Of a DNA stretch of 64,000 nucleotides, positions 15,721-31,973 are shown in pieces. The stretch lies in NCBI GenBank assembly GCA_037179515.1, contig JAXCGZ010005721.1, positions 62,001 through 126,000 on the forward strand, given 5' to 3'. How positions within the stretch are numbered: the stretch's first letter is position 1; every line of letters begins with the position of its first letter. Below the pieces are notes generated by a model, which saw only the letters and a program-made list of their open reading frames with translations, was not told the DNA's origin and did no database searches. The stretch comes from Halocaridina rubra (Eukaryota > Arthropoda > Malacostraca > Decapoda > Atyidae). A program made the position numbers and the translations under genes.

Positions 15721-16749
15721 CTGTTATAATAAGCGTAATTCATGTGATTTCACAGATATGCAAACCACTGAGACCATCATAATACAAGACTGACCGGCAG
15801 AATATGAGAGAGAACTTACTTTTATCAGATATGTTTTAGGATCCTATACTTGATAAGAGTATCTAATAAGTATGCAAATAAATAAAAATATTTATATTTA
15901 TCTAACAAAATGCATATTATAAACAGACAGCATACCATCCAATTTACTACTCATTCATAGAGTTCTGAGAAAATCCTGATTTGCAGTTTCTAAAGTAATT
16001 TTCATAGCCCACTTCCTTCACCTTGAAATGGAAATAAATAAGAGAAGTCTTATATTTTGTAGTCTATCTAATGCTTAATTCCTAAAAACTAATATTTAGA
16101 ACAAGGCAGACAGAGTAAGGAGCCTCAGGCCATTTTGTCTCAAACTTCTATTAACTTAAATAGTGTTGCAATAACAAAACTTGGTTTTTTCACTGAACAA
16201 CTAAATATGAACAATATAAGTAGCAAGATTTCTTGTACACATCTGAAATTCTAAAGGTAATATATTTATAACAAAAGTTTTCCTAATAATACTTGCAGAA
16301 GACCCCCATGTCTCAGTATATTGCAAAATATATTCAAGACACTACACACCTCATGCAATAATACTGAAGTGTGGTATACTGCTATATTTTAACTTGGTTA
16401 TGATAAGACTGTTTACGGGTCAAGAGTGGTATATGATGCCTCCTAGCCCCTGCCAATTTAGCAGGTATAATGAGAACACCCATGAAAATAGTAGACCATG
16501 AAAAGTCATATTATTATTATTTTTATCATTATTATTGTTATTTATTATAATTACAACAAGGATAATAGTAACAACCATACTGTACTGTATTATTGGCATC
16601 ATTATTACTATATCTTGATACTATACTGTACATATCTAATTTAGACAGTTACACTGATATGCAAATCAATATATATGTTCTGATTGCTATCATAAGAGCA
16701 GTGAAGGTCATCATAAGTCAGGTACATTGTAAGTCGGAGACCCCTTGTG

Positions 16750-16752
<3 letters not shown>
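15721..16752. other. TMF1 intron 10, left unassigned part
   Basis: AT-rich intron with short (ATT)-rich patches near 16510. No gene or mobile element was recognised up to the TA array at 16753. Confidence 0.55.

Positions 16753-16835
<83 letters not shown>
16753..16835. repeat. (TA)n microsatellite
   Basis: About 41 TA repeats directly left of Tigger element T3. Confidence 0.97.
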
Positions 16836-21599
<4,764 letters not shown>

Positions 21600-23555
21600 G
21601 TAAAAGAGCTAAGGAGTGGAGAGACAAATGCTGGAAAAGGTATAGGAGGAGAAAAAACATAAATGCCTGGCAAACCTACAAAAGAGCAAGAAATGACTAC
21701 CTAAGTAAAAGGAGAGAGGCAGAGAAAGATTATGAGAGGGACATCACCAGGAAGGCGAAAGAAAATCCCAAGCTTTTCCACAGCTTTATCAGAGGAAAAC
21801 TGAAGGTAAAAGAACAGGTTTTAAGGCTAAAGAGAGCGGATGGAAGCATCACTGAGACGGACGAAGAGATCTGCAAAGAATTGAACAAGGAGTTTCAGTC
21901 AGTATTTACAGTAGAAAATACCCCACCCCCTCAGATTGCAGTGATAGAAGCTCAAGGGCCGGTATTAGAGAACATCAACCTTACAGCCACAGAGGTATGC
22001 AAAGCGCTGATGGATTTAGATGTTCATAAAGCTACAGGTCCTGATGACATATCCCCTCATGTGCTTAAAAAATGCGCAAACACAATATCAGTGGCACTAA
22101 GTATCATATTTAAGGAGTCATTGGAGTCGGGGGAGATTCCAAGATGCTGGAAACAAGCAAATGTGATACCTATCTTCAAAAAGGGAAGGAGGGATACGGC
22201 TCTGAACTATAGACCAGTTTCCTTGACCAGCATAGTTTGCAAAGTTATGGAGAAACTACTAAGGAAACATATCTCTCTTCACTTGGAATCCTTCAACTTT
22301 TTGTCAGTGAGGCAACATGGCTTCAGAGAAGGAAGATCAACAGTAACAAACTTATTAGAATTTTATGATGAGGTAAGCCAAATCTTACAGGAAAGAGAGG
22401 GCTGGGCAGATTGCATATTCCTAGACTTCCAGAAAGCGTTTGACACTGTTCCACATGGGAGACTTATTAGGAAGCTGCAATCAATGGCTAGAATAGGTGG
22501 AAATGTCTTGGAATGGATAAAAACTTACTTAGAAGGAAGGGAACAGAGGGTTAGAGTAAGACACTCAGTGTCTGAATGGAGAAGAGTTAGTAGTGGAGTT
22601 CCACAGGGTTCAGTTTTAGGGCCACTTTTGTTCCTTGTATATGTAAATGACCTACCAGAGTCTGTAAATTCATTCATGAATATGTTTGCAGATGATGCAA
22701 AGATTGTGAAGAAAGTAAAAAACGAGAACAATGGTAGAGAACTTCAGGAGGATCTAAATAATCTGCATGAGTGGTCAGAAAAGTGGCTAATGAAATTCAA
22801 TACCTCAAAATGTAAGGTAATGAGAATGGGTACAAGTGCAAGAAGGCCCAAGCTTGACTACTCGGTGGCTGGAGTACAACTTCAGGAGACAGAAAATGAG
22901 AGAGATCTAGGAGTAAACATATTGGCAGATTTGTCTCCAGAAATACATATAAATGGCGTAGTAAGGGCAGCATATGCATTCTTATCAAATGTAAGGGTAG
23001 CCTTCAGGCACATGGACAAGGAAATGTTCAGAAATATTTATGTAACCTATGTGAGGCCAAAACTCGAATATGCAGCCCCCTTTTGGAATCCGCACTTGAA
23101 AAAGCACATAGCTAAGCTTGAAAAAGTTCAAAGACATGCCACGAAACTGGTGCCAGAAATACGCAATCTCGGTTATGATGAGAGGCTGAGGGAATTAGAC
23201 TTGCCATCACTCGAAGCTAGAAGAGTAAGGGGGGATATGGTGACAGTCTTTAAATTCCTTCATGGTTATGATAGAGTGGATAGGGATCGATATTTCGATA
23301 TGGCTGGCTCTAGAACTAGAGGTCATAGTTTGAAGCTTCGGAAGAAAACTTGTTTGCAGGATGTAAGGAAATACTTTTTCAGTGTAAGAGTAGTTGATAA
23401 TTGGAATTCGCTAAGCGAGGAGGTAGTTAATGCTACCTCAATCCATAGTTTTAAGGACAGGTATGATAAGTATCACTAAGTCTAAAAATGGAACCGATCA
23501 GGAGACGGGAAGATACGAGGTTTGGGCTCTTTCCCGTAAACACAATTAGGTAATC
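21600..23555 (+). mobile_element. CR1-like LINE, 5' truncated, RT frame open
   Basis: The frame is open from the end of (TACA)n ([17 protein letters not shown]...) to TAA at 23479 (about 626 codons), with no stop. RT landmarks: [91 protein letters not shown], catalytic MFADDAKIV. After the RT come the usual C-terminal [18 protein letters not shown] and [16 protein letters not shown]. The endonuclease and ORF1 are absent (5' truncation). About 75 bp of 3' UTR follow, then (ACAT)n. The open frame suggests a young insertion. Closest group is CR1/Jockey-like; the clade is not certain. Confidence 0.92.
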
Positions 23556-23670
23556 ACATACATACATACATACATACATACATACATACATACATACATA
23601 CATACATACATACATACATACATACATACATACATACATACATACATACATACATACATACATACATACA

Positions 23671-23738
<68 letters not shown>
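23556..23738. repeat. (ACAT)n then (TA)n microsatellite
   Basis: About 36 ACAT units directly follow the LINE 3' end TAATCAC, then about 19 TA units. The array may be partly the LINE's 3' tail. Confidence 0.97.
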
Positions 23739-23741
<3 letters not shown>

Positions 23742-23764
23742 CTGCATCTTATGTTATTTAACTA

Positions 23765-24000
23765 ATGCAATTTTAACTCTATAAAAAAGGGATATATCAA
23801 ATACAAAACGACGACAAAGGATTCCCCATAAATTTTTAGAGAAGACGGCCATATATGAGTGAAATAGGACAGGATGTCACCTGTGGATCTTGCCTTGCAG
23901 ATGCAGTACTTGTGATTGGAAATAAGCGAGTTAGATTCAAGATGGTTCAAGAAGTGAGAATTGGGCCGTGTCGAATACTTCGGCAATAGCAAAAGTTAGG
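23765..24000 (-). pseudogene. Fragment of the Jockey-like LINE RT
   Basis: A minus-strand frame with HFLNHLESNSLISNHKY, KARSTGDILSYFTH and NYGESFVV-like residues matches the RT segment ESNSLISDHQYGFRKARSTG of the LINE at 55.1-58.5 kb. It is a short decayed piece. Confidence 0.7.
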
Positions 24001-24274
24001 GTAACTAGGAATACGGGTGCAATATCTTTTCTCATTATCATTAGAAATGAAATATGGTAATATCTGTACCTTCATAAATTACACTTCTAAACTTATGTAC
24101 TCCAATTTATTTCTTAAAAGTCAGTTATAATTTTAATCTAATTTAAATATCTGCATTTATTGCACACTTCTGTGTATGTAGTATTCATACTTTACTTACA
24201 GCAGAACCAAAATACACCTTCATAAATAATGCTATATGTTACTAAATCATTGTCACACTATTAATAAGACTCAC

Positions 24275-24481
24275 CTGTTTGCCTGTGTCTCAGCCCGCAT
24301 AAGAGCATCATGTAGTTCCACTATTTGCGCCATAAGTGTTTCTTGCTCCCGGTGAGCCTGAGTCTGAACCTCATCTAATTTTGCTTCAACTTGCTTGCGA
24401 ATCTCCACCTCATTACTTAATGCCTGTTCTTGAGCTTCGGCATCCTTTGTAGCTACTGCTCTTTGGACTTCTGTCATTTCC
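24275..24481 (-). CDS. TMF1: TMF1 exon 10
   Basis: This 207 bp exon lies between acceptor TTTGGTAG and donor AACAG|GTGAGT. The split Arg codon joins exon 9 as AYR-EMTEVQRAVATKDAEAQE. It continues QALSNEVEIRKQVEAKLDEV and ends HDALMRAETQANR. The KDAEAQE motif and spacing match TMF1. An 8.6 kb intron with Tigger and CR1 elements follows. Confidence 0.94.
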
Positions 24482-24540
24482 CTACCAAAAAGAGATGTAT
24501 AGACTTTAAGGTGAAGCCAATGGAAAAAATACCAGTCAAA

Positions 24541-24860
24541 TGATCTCTCACGGGTGAACTATAAAAAGGAAGAGAAAAAAATGAGAACAAGCAAAACCAA
24601 ATTAAAGGAAAAATAAACTAAATACTGGAGCAAAGACGTCTCTCACTGTGAACTAAAAAGGGAAAGAAAATGAGGAAACGGAAAGTAAGGAAAACAATGA
24701 AGAGGAAGAATGATGTAAAGCTATTGCATTAAGTATGGTTCTCAGCTGTGATCTAAACAAGAAATGGCAAGAAACTGAAATGAGAGCAAGGGAACACATA
24801 GGAGAGGAAGACCGTAGAAAGCTTGTAGTCAGCCAGAGAGGCAAGACACATTTGAGACTA
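24541..24860. repeat. Degenerate 97 bp tandem repeat, about three units
   Basis: TCTCTCAC-GTGAACT recurs at about 24544 and 24641 and as TTCTCAGCTGTGATCT at about 24738, each followed by AAG/GAAA-rich sequence. Units are strongly diverged. It lies in TMF1 intron 9. Confidence 0.45.
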
Positions 24861-25448
24861 AACAAGTGGATGCCCTACACACAGCATTCTAGTACTATAT
24901 TAAATAAAATTCAAGAGTTTTAAAAGACATGTACAGTATATCATTAAGGCAATGATGTTTATATTTTAAGAAATCATATAGAAAAGATGGTCATTTGCAG
25001 AAAGATAACCATTTTGAGGAGATAATGAGAGAAATTTATCATATGCATCTTTAGGACTACTATATTATGGAAAAATTAGTAGCAGATCTACTACTTGTGT
25101 TTTAATAAATCTTAAGTTTTTATTTCAAAATAAATACCAGTTCTTGTTGGAACCAACAGGGTGACCATAACCGAACAAATAAAGAGGAGAATTTATATGG
25201 TTTTCATGGCATTTATCGTATCACGTCTTATTACAACTTCAAGATCAGCGAGTATTATGAGTACTCTTAATGGGAAAAGCAAGCTATTGGAAAATGTGTT
25301 CAGGCAAAATAGTAAGCAAGTACTTGCCTGTCCTGCAGCTGAGAACTAAAACAAATTTTACTGTTAAGCATTATCTAAGGCAAAGCTAAAGAATGCTCGT
25401 TTTACCCTCTCTCTTTTGAGTTGTGTTTTTCACCATGTGTTCTAGTCA

Positions 25449-25520
25449 ATGAATATTAGTATTTAACTGTGCAAAGCTTACCTGTACGCATGATCCAGTG
25501 CACATTCAAAAATACATTTT
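25449..25520 (-). other. Duplicated remnant of the TMF1 exon 9 3' end
   Basis: On the minus strand GCACTGGATCATGCGTACAG is followed by GTAAGC. This mirrors the exon 9 end GCCCTGGATAATGCATACAG followed by GTAAAC (25690). Adjacent ATTAGTATTTAACTG also occurs inside exon 9 (about 25785-25805). It reads ALDHAYR in the exon frame. A weaker second echo (CATTTAATGTATACATGTAAGT, split as CATTTAATGTATAC and ATGTAAGT) lies near 25617-25645. It is probably a decayed partial exon duplication. Confidence 0.55.
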
Positions 25521-25689
25521 TAACCATCAACTTTTACAGTTTTATATTTTACGATTTTAATCACGTACTGCATTCAGTGATTGTTCTTATTTAATTACCA
25601 GAACAATACAAACACTTACATGTATACATTAAATGCTCTGTTTGCTAATTGCTAATACTTAAGAGAATGAGAAGTGTATGAAAGTTTAC

Positions 25690-25902
25690 CTGTATGCATT
25701 ATCCAGGGCATTTTTAAGTGCACTCATTTTGCCTTCAAGTTCTGCATTTTCTGCATTCGTGTCTTTGAGCATCTGCTCTAATCGCTGATTATTAGTATTT
25801 AACTGGCAAATGGCATCAATTTGTCTCCTTTCAACTTCCTCTTTGGCTGATAATTGTTTTCTTAATCTATCTAACTCCCTCGACTGTTCTTCTAACTTGT
25901 CT
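25690..25902 (-). CDS. TMF1: TMF1 exon 9
   Basis: This 213 bp exon has acceptor TTTTTTCAG and donor TACAG|GTAAAC. The product DKLEEQSRELDRLRKQLSAK, EEVERRQIDAICQLNTNNQR, LEQMLKDTNAENAELEGK, ending ALKNALDNAYR, continues the coiled coil in register. Short segments resembling its 3' end and donor recur downstream in intron 9 (see findings). Confidence 0.93.
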
Positions 25903-26158
25903 CTGAAAAAAATATTAAAAGTAACCAAGGAGACAATGAATAAAAGTAGAAAGAAAAGCAAAATCATGAAATTCAGTTATAGATAAAGGGAGAGTAACAA
26001 CATAGTGAGAATGGATATAGATATTCATATAATGGACCGATGGAAACTTCTATGCTTTCCAAGATGGTCCTTAAAGAACACAAGTCCATGATTTTAGGAT
26101 CTTAATTACGCCCAAACCTACAACAAAAGCATTTGTACTTCATCAAACTATCACTTAC

Positions 26159-26352
26159 TTCTGTGCTTTAATGGTCATATCATTTTCTTTTTCCTTTGCT
26201 CGTAATTTCTTAATAATATTTGAATAACTGAGCTGCTGTTTACTGAGTTTTTCACCTTCCTCCCTGAGCTCCTGAATAACAGTGTCTCTCTCCTCCCGTT
26301 CTCTGGCCACTTCTGCAGAACTCAGCCGGGTTGCAGCCTCAGCACGAATTTC
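26159..26352 (-). CDS. TMF1: TMF1 exon 8 (most conserved block)
   Basis: This 194 bp exon lies between acceptor GGTGTCTCAG and donor CAGAA|GTAAGT. It contains EIRAEAATRLSSAEVARE and then REEGEKLSKQQLSYSNIIKK LRAKEKEND. The GEKLSKQQL-S-IIKKLRAK block is the best-conserved TMF1 coiled-coil segment in animals and makes the gene assignment firm. Confidence 0.96.
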
Positions 26353-27318
26353 CTGAGACACCAAGTTTATTATTAGGGACAAGAGCATTATATATTCTTA
26401 AATTTATTTTCCTCATCTCTTCCAATTACTAGCTCTGCTGTTATGGAAACTACAATACAGCATGAGTATGTTACTTAAGATTAATATGAAAATGGCATAC
26501 AGTAACAGATCTTCCTGCTTCCATGTTACACATAATATAATCTGCTCTCTACGTGAACCTGAACGTGCTTTTAAATTTGAAAACAATTTGTCTCCGAATT
26601 CTCCTAACATTTAACATATCTTGGAATATAATGAGAAGAATGCATGAACTACAATTCTAATATACAAATATCATTAATGGCATGAACAAGTCTCAAATTT
26701 CATCATCACATATGCACAGTTTCAACTCGATAATCCTCATACAAAAAAAAATTAAGTTCACTCTCATATACTAACTTACATGAGGAACATGAGGGATGTT
26801 ATGGTGTGGTATAATATGATCTTTTTTAACAAACATGACATCATTTCCCTCCAAACTGAGGGGAAAGAGCTTTAACATACCTAGAAAGTCCTCAAGCTTT
26901 CATCAAGGTATACTATTTATTAGATGGACATTAATATTATAATAATAATGAATATATAAAGAAAATACTATATAAAAAGGTAAACAGGTAAACATTCACA
27001 CCAAACATTGTATAGCAGCACATTATTTTCAAATCACTTGAAGTTAATATAGCTCAAAATAAAAAAAACAAAATGAATATTTTCATTACAAATACATTTA
27101 TTTTACTCTTACTTAATTACTCAAGATATAATTCTGCAAAGAGAGTCATTACAATATGGTTACCAAGAAGTTTTGATATCTGCTGTACAATATTGTATAA
27201 AACATTTGTGTCTATTATATATTATTCACAAACTGGCTCCAGGAAAATCAAATAAGGTAGCTGTTGTTTGTTTTCATCCAACCTGTCTTTGTAAGAATGA
27301 ATATAAAAATGTACTTAC
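26353..27318. other. TMF1 intron 7
   Basis: AT-rich intron of 966 bp. No repeats or genes were recognised. Confidence 0.6.
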
Positions 27319-27460
27319 TTCTAACTGCTTTTTGATGGTTTCTTTTTCCCTCAGCGCTTGTTGAAATTTCCTTTCCATTGTCACCAATCTTTGAGTAAAT
27401 TCTTCTCGCAAAGATTCTGTTGCATCAGCACCATTCCCTCCCTCCAGTTCTTCGATACGT
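27319..27460 (-). CDS. TMF1: TMF1 exon 7
   Basis: This 142 bp exon has acceptor TTTTGCATAG and donor GAA|GTAAGT. It encodes RIEELEGGNGADATESLREE followed by FTQRLVTMERKFQQALREKE and TIKKQLE. EEFTQRL is a conserved TMF1 motif. A (TA)n array starts 133 bp upstream of its acceptor on the transcribed strand. Confidence 0.92.
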
Positions 27461-27589
27461 CTATGCAAAATGAATAAGAGCAAAAGCATTCAGATAAACT
27501 GCAGTGTTATAAATACATCTAACTGAAAACAAAAAGTTCTTTCAAATAAATTTCAATATACTGAAAGAATAAACTATGGAAGGTGAAGG

Positions 27590-28390
<801 letters not shown>

Positions 28391-30716
28391 ATACAAAGAA
28401 ATGGAAGGAAAAATTTTATTCCCTAATTACACTACATACCACCAAGATGATAAAACGAGTAGTTATACCATTAAGTAGAAGGGTGTCAACAATTACTCCC
28501 TGTCTTTTTCTTCTCTACCAGTTGTTCTAAGGCAAGAAAATAACTTAGGAATAACGGGACTACCAACATCCCAATCCCCTATCCATTTTAGTTGGTTCTT
28601 AACATTTAAACAATGGAGAACATTTTCGTCCTTCACTCCCTGGGGAGGGCACCTGATAAAAAATATTCTTGGGAAACATTTTTCTGAGATGCTAAATAAT
28701 TAAAGATGTACAACGTTGTAAGTTACTGATCCTCTCTGAGGTGTCAGTGCATTTGGTATGCATGGGAAAGGCATTCTGCTACCAGGCATAAGTAGTGATA
28801 GGCAAGCAATAAATATAATTATTTGAAAGTTAAGAGCAGTACTGCATATGACAATCAATGATATAGAGACTTTAATGCAACTAGTTTTTAAAATATTTTA
28901 CTATATCAGTGATTGGGGATTATCTCAAATACTTTCCCCATAGCACTACCCAAGGAATCCAAAAATTTGCCGTCATTACATTTCTCTCTTTCCTAATCTA
29001 AAGGTATTTACTAGAGCTTCACATTATTATGAAACATCTTTTTGCTTCCCTTAAAGATTTGTGACAGCAATGATGCCTGCATTTATTTTTTCATTTTATA
29101 AGAAAAAAAGATTAAGAGGACTTATATCTTCTCAGTCTTGGATAAATACAAAGCAACAGGGTAAACAACTGTAACCTGACACTGTTGTGGAATATCAGTA
29201 GAAATGGCTTGATCTTGTTTAATACACATATGACGTAAATTGTATGACTATGACTAGATTATTATGAATAGTATTATCTCCTTTTGGCTATAGTCACCTT
29301 ACTAACTTAGGCAAGAAAAAGTACTAATTGTCTAATTACCGACTAAAGTTTCAGTAAGAGTAAACATATTGGTCCGAATGTGTTTTATAGGGAAAATGAA
29401 ATGGAGTTTTTGACACTTTCAGTTAATCAAATAAGACTGCAACCAATTTATAAAGAGATTAAAAACAGACATTAATTAAGCTTTTAAATTAACTTAACAA
29501 CATGTATATGACAGGCAATGAGTTGGCTTATTGTTGGTAATGCTGACACTATTTTTATTTCAAACAGATTGTCCTATACTGGCTGGCTGCAGCAAAATCT
29601 CATCCCTAAAGAATCAGATATAAAAATGGATTTGGATTCATACATAACTGCATTCTTATATTTTGTTCATCAGCCATGTGTATTCCAGAGATTTCAGCGC
29701 AACTTTCTGTTCATTTTACCTAAAGACAATTGTGGCTATTTATATTAAACTGTGGAAATGAGTTCTACAAGAGCTAGGTTTGAGTTCCCAAAAGTAGGTG
29801 TAAATAACGAATTGCTTACTTGCAGAAGTACATTCTTATATTCTACTCCTCAGCATGGGTACATAATGGGGATAAGGATTACATGTCTGTCCTATCTAGC
29901 AAGGAGAATAACACCTGGCATAAATGACTATATATATGGGTATATCAAATAATATTTATTCTAATTTACACTTGATATACTGCCATATAAAATTACTACT
30001 GTACTAATTTACACAAGATCTGTACCAGTCTGGTGTAGCTGACTCCTTGAAATACAAATTCCCCGTCTTTACTAAAATAATTTGAAATAATAATTTAATT
30101 TCCTTACTGATATACTGCACTATGTTTATATCTTAAAATGATCACTCTAATTGAAAGAGAGACCTTTTAATACCTCTTCAGCATTATATCTAACTCTAAA
30201 ATCCCCCAACAGCTTTATCACTTAAACAGCCTTAGTAATGTGTGCATTAGCTTGTTAGTTCTATGATCAACCTGTAAAGTGAAAAAATATGATTTCCAAT
30301 ATAGTATGACAAAATATCCACACATAATATAATCAAGACACAGATTTCAATTTATTTTTTACTACTTAGAGTATTTCTCAATACAGACAACAGGACGGCA
30401 ACAAGCAATGGAGGAAACAAGAAAACAAATTTATTTTGCATCTCTAATTAAAATCATCCCTTCAGAGTCACGATCTGTATTCCCTAAAATGTGAACAGGC
30501 ATGTGGCTTTCCTAAGAAAATTTCCGGATGCATGCTCCAGGTTTCCTCAGTTTATCCAGATCTCACAAGGGTCTGGTGCCTCATTCAATTATGTTTATAA
30601 GTGTAGAGAGTATATTACTTTGTGACACTTCAGGCATTCTCTTGTAAGCTTCTTACCATCTTGGAATTAAAAATACTTCCTGGACAGGGCCTAAAACACA
30701 CAACAAACACACAAAT
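28391..30716. other. TMF1 intron 6, unassigned left part
   Basis: 2.3 kb of AT-rich, mostly unique-looking intron. Short plus-strand open frames at 29518-29952 show no recognisable motif. No mobile element was recognised until the (AC)n at 30717. Confidence 0.6.
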
Positions 30717-30736
30717 ACACACACACACACACACAC
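30717..30736. repeat. (AC)n microsatellite
   Basis: A ten-unit AC run directly left of the second CR1-like LINE copy. The same dinucleotide follows that copy's 3' end at 52456-52472. Confidence 0.9.
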
Positions 30737-31300
30737 ATGGATAAAAACTTACTTAGAAGGAAGGGAACAGAGGATTAGAGTAAGACACTCAGTCTCTGAA
30801 TGGAGAAGAGTTAGTGGAGTTCCACAGGATTCAGTTTTAGGGCCACTTTTGTTCCTTGTATATGTAAATGACCTACCAGAGTCTGAAAATTCTTTCATGA
30901 ATATGTTTGCAGATGATGCACAGATTGTGAAGAAAGCTAAAAAAGGAGAACAATGGTAGAGAACTTCAGGAAGGTCTAAATAGTCTGCATGAGTCGTCAG
31001 AAAAGTGGCTAATGAAATTCAATATTTCATAATGTAAGGTAATGAGAATGGGTACAAGTGCAAGAAGACCCAAGCTGGACTACTCGGTGGCAGAAGTACA
31101 ACTTCAAGAGACAGAAAATGAGAGAGATCTAGGAGTAAACATACTGGCAGATTTGTCTCCAGAAATGCATATAAACTGCATAGTATGGGCAGCATATGCT
31201 TTCTTAGCAAATGTACGGGTAGTCTTTATGCACATGGAAAAGGAAATGTTCAGAAATACTTATGTAACCTATGTGAGGCCAAAACTTGAATATGCAGCCC
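30737..31300 (+). pseudogene. CR1-like LINE second copy, part A
   Basis: Starts at the codons for [12 protein letters not shown] of the RT and runs through GVPQ (here [17 protein letters not shown]), [17 protein letters not shown] and [16 protein letters not shown]. It aligns closely at the DNA level with 22512-23070. It has a frameshift near 30945 and stops. It breaks at TATGCAGCCC, where an LTR element is inserted; the LINE sequence resumes at 45867. Confidence 0.93.
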
Positions 31301-31973
31301 TGTCGTAAGAAAATGTAATTAAGAAAGTGAAATAGAAATAGCCCACGTGCTGTCAGGGGTATTCAAGTGGCGTAACTGATATTTCCCAGTGTGGTTTCCT
31401 GGACACGATGAGTGTTTACAGAGAAATGACAACAAGAAATATGGTTCAATCTATAGGCCTCTAACACATAGGCGCCAGTTGCCGATAGAGGTCAAATTCG
31501 TCACAAAGTTCAAGCTGATTAGCCTTCTTGATAGCCTCGCCCCTAACATCACATGGAATGGGCGGGCACTCCCTTTGCTCTAGAAGCCTATTGGCAAGGC
31601 TGTCCAAGCCTACCACACCCTGCTATCTTGGTCATACAAGAAAGTAAGAAGCAGTCAGAGATAGAGAGTCTCAGTAAGAATATTTCCGGGGCACGAATAA
31701 GATCTTAGATTTTTATCTTAAGGGGACGGGGAGCTTTGAGGTGTAGAATAAGTGTAGAACTAAATAAACTCGTGTTAACCAGACAATGCATATCTGTTAT
31801 CACCTCGCACGCTACCAGATTTCTAATATAAAGGATAATGCGACATTAATCTCATTCAGGTGAGATATCAGATTAAATAACTAAGAACAATAATATGACA
31901 TGGGTGTAATCTGGTGAGATATAACTCTACGACTTCAAGTCTATATAGTATTAGGAAAAACACTTATACAACA
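31301..31973 (+). mobile_element. 5' LTR of LTR element L1
   Basis: It begins TGTCGTAAGAAAATG and ends CTTATACAACA. The matching LTR is at 45122-45866. The 5 bp AGCCC immediately before it (31296-31300) is repeated after the right LTR (45867-45871). AATAAA lies at about 31764. Just after the LTR comes G then TGGCGGCAGC, a primer-binding-site position. It lacks a ~70 bp stretch present in the right LTR. Confidence 0.92.

Noticed and set aside
28391..30716. A missing TMF1 exon in the 25 kb intron
   Set aside because: Exon 6 and exon 7 already join in phase (AC|A, Thr) and no coiled-coil frame with splice signals was seen in between.
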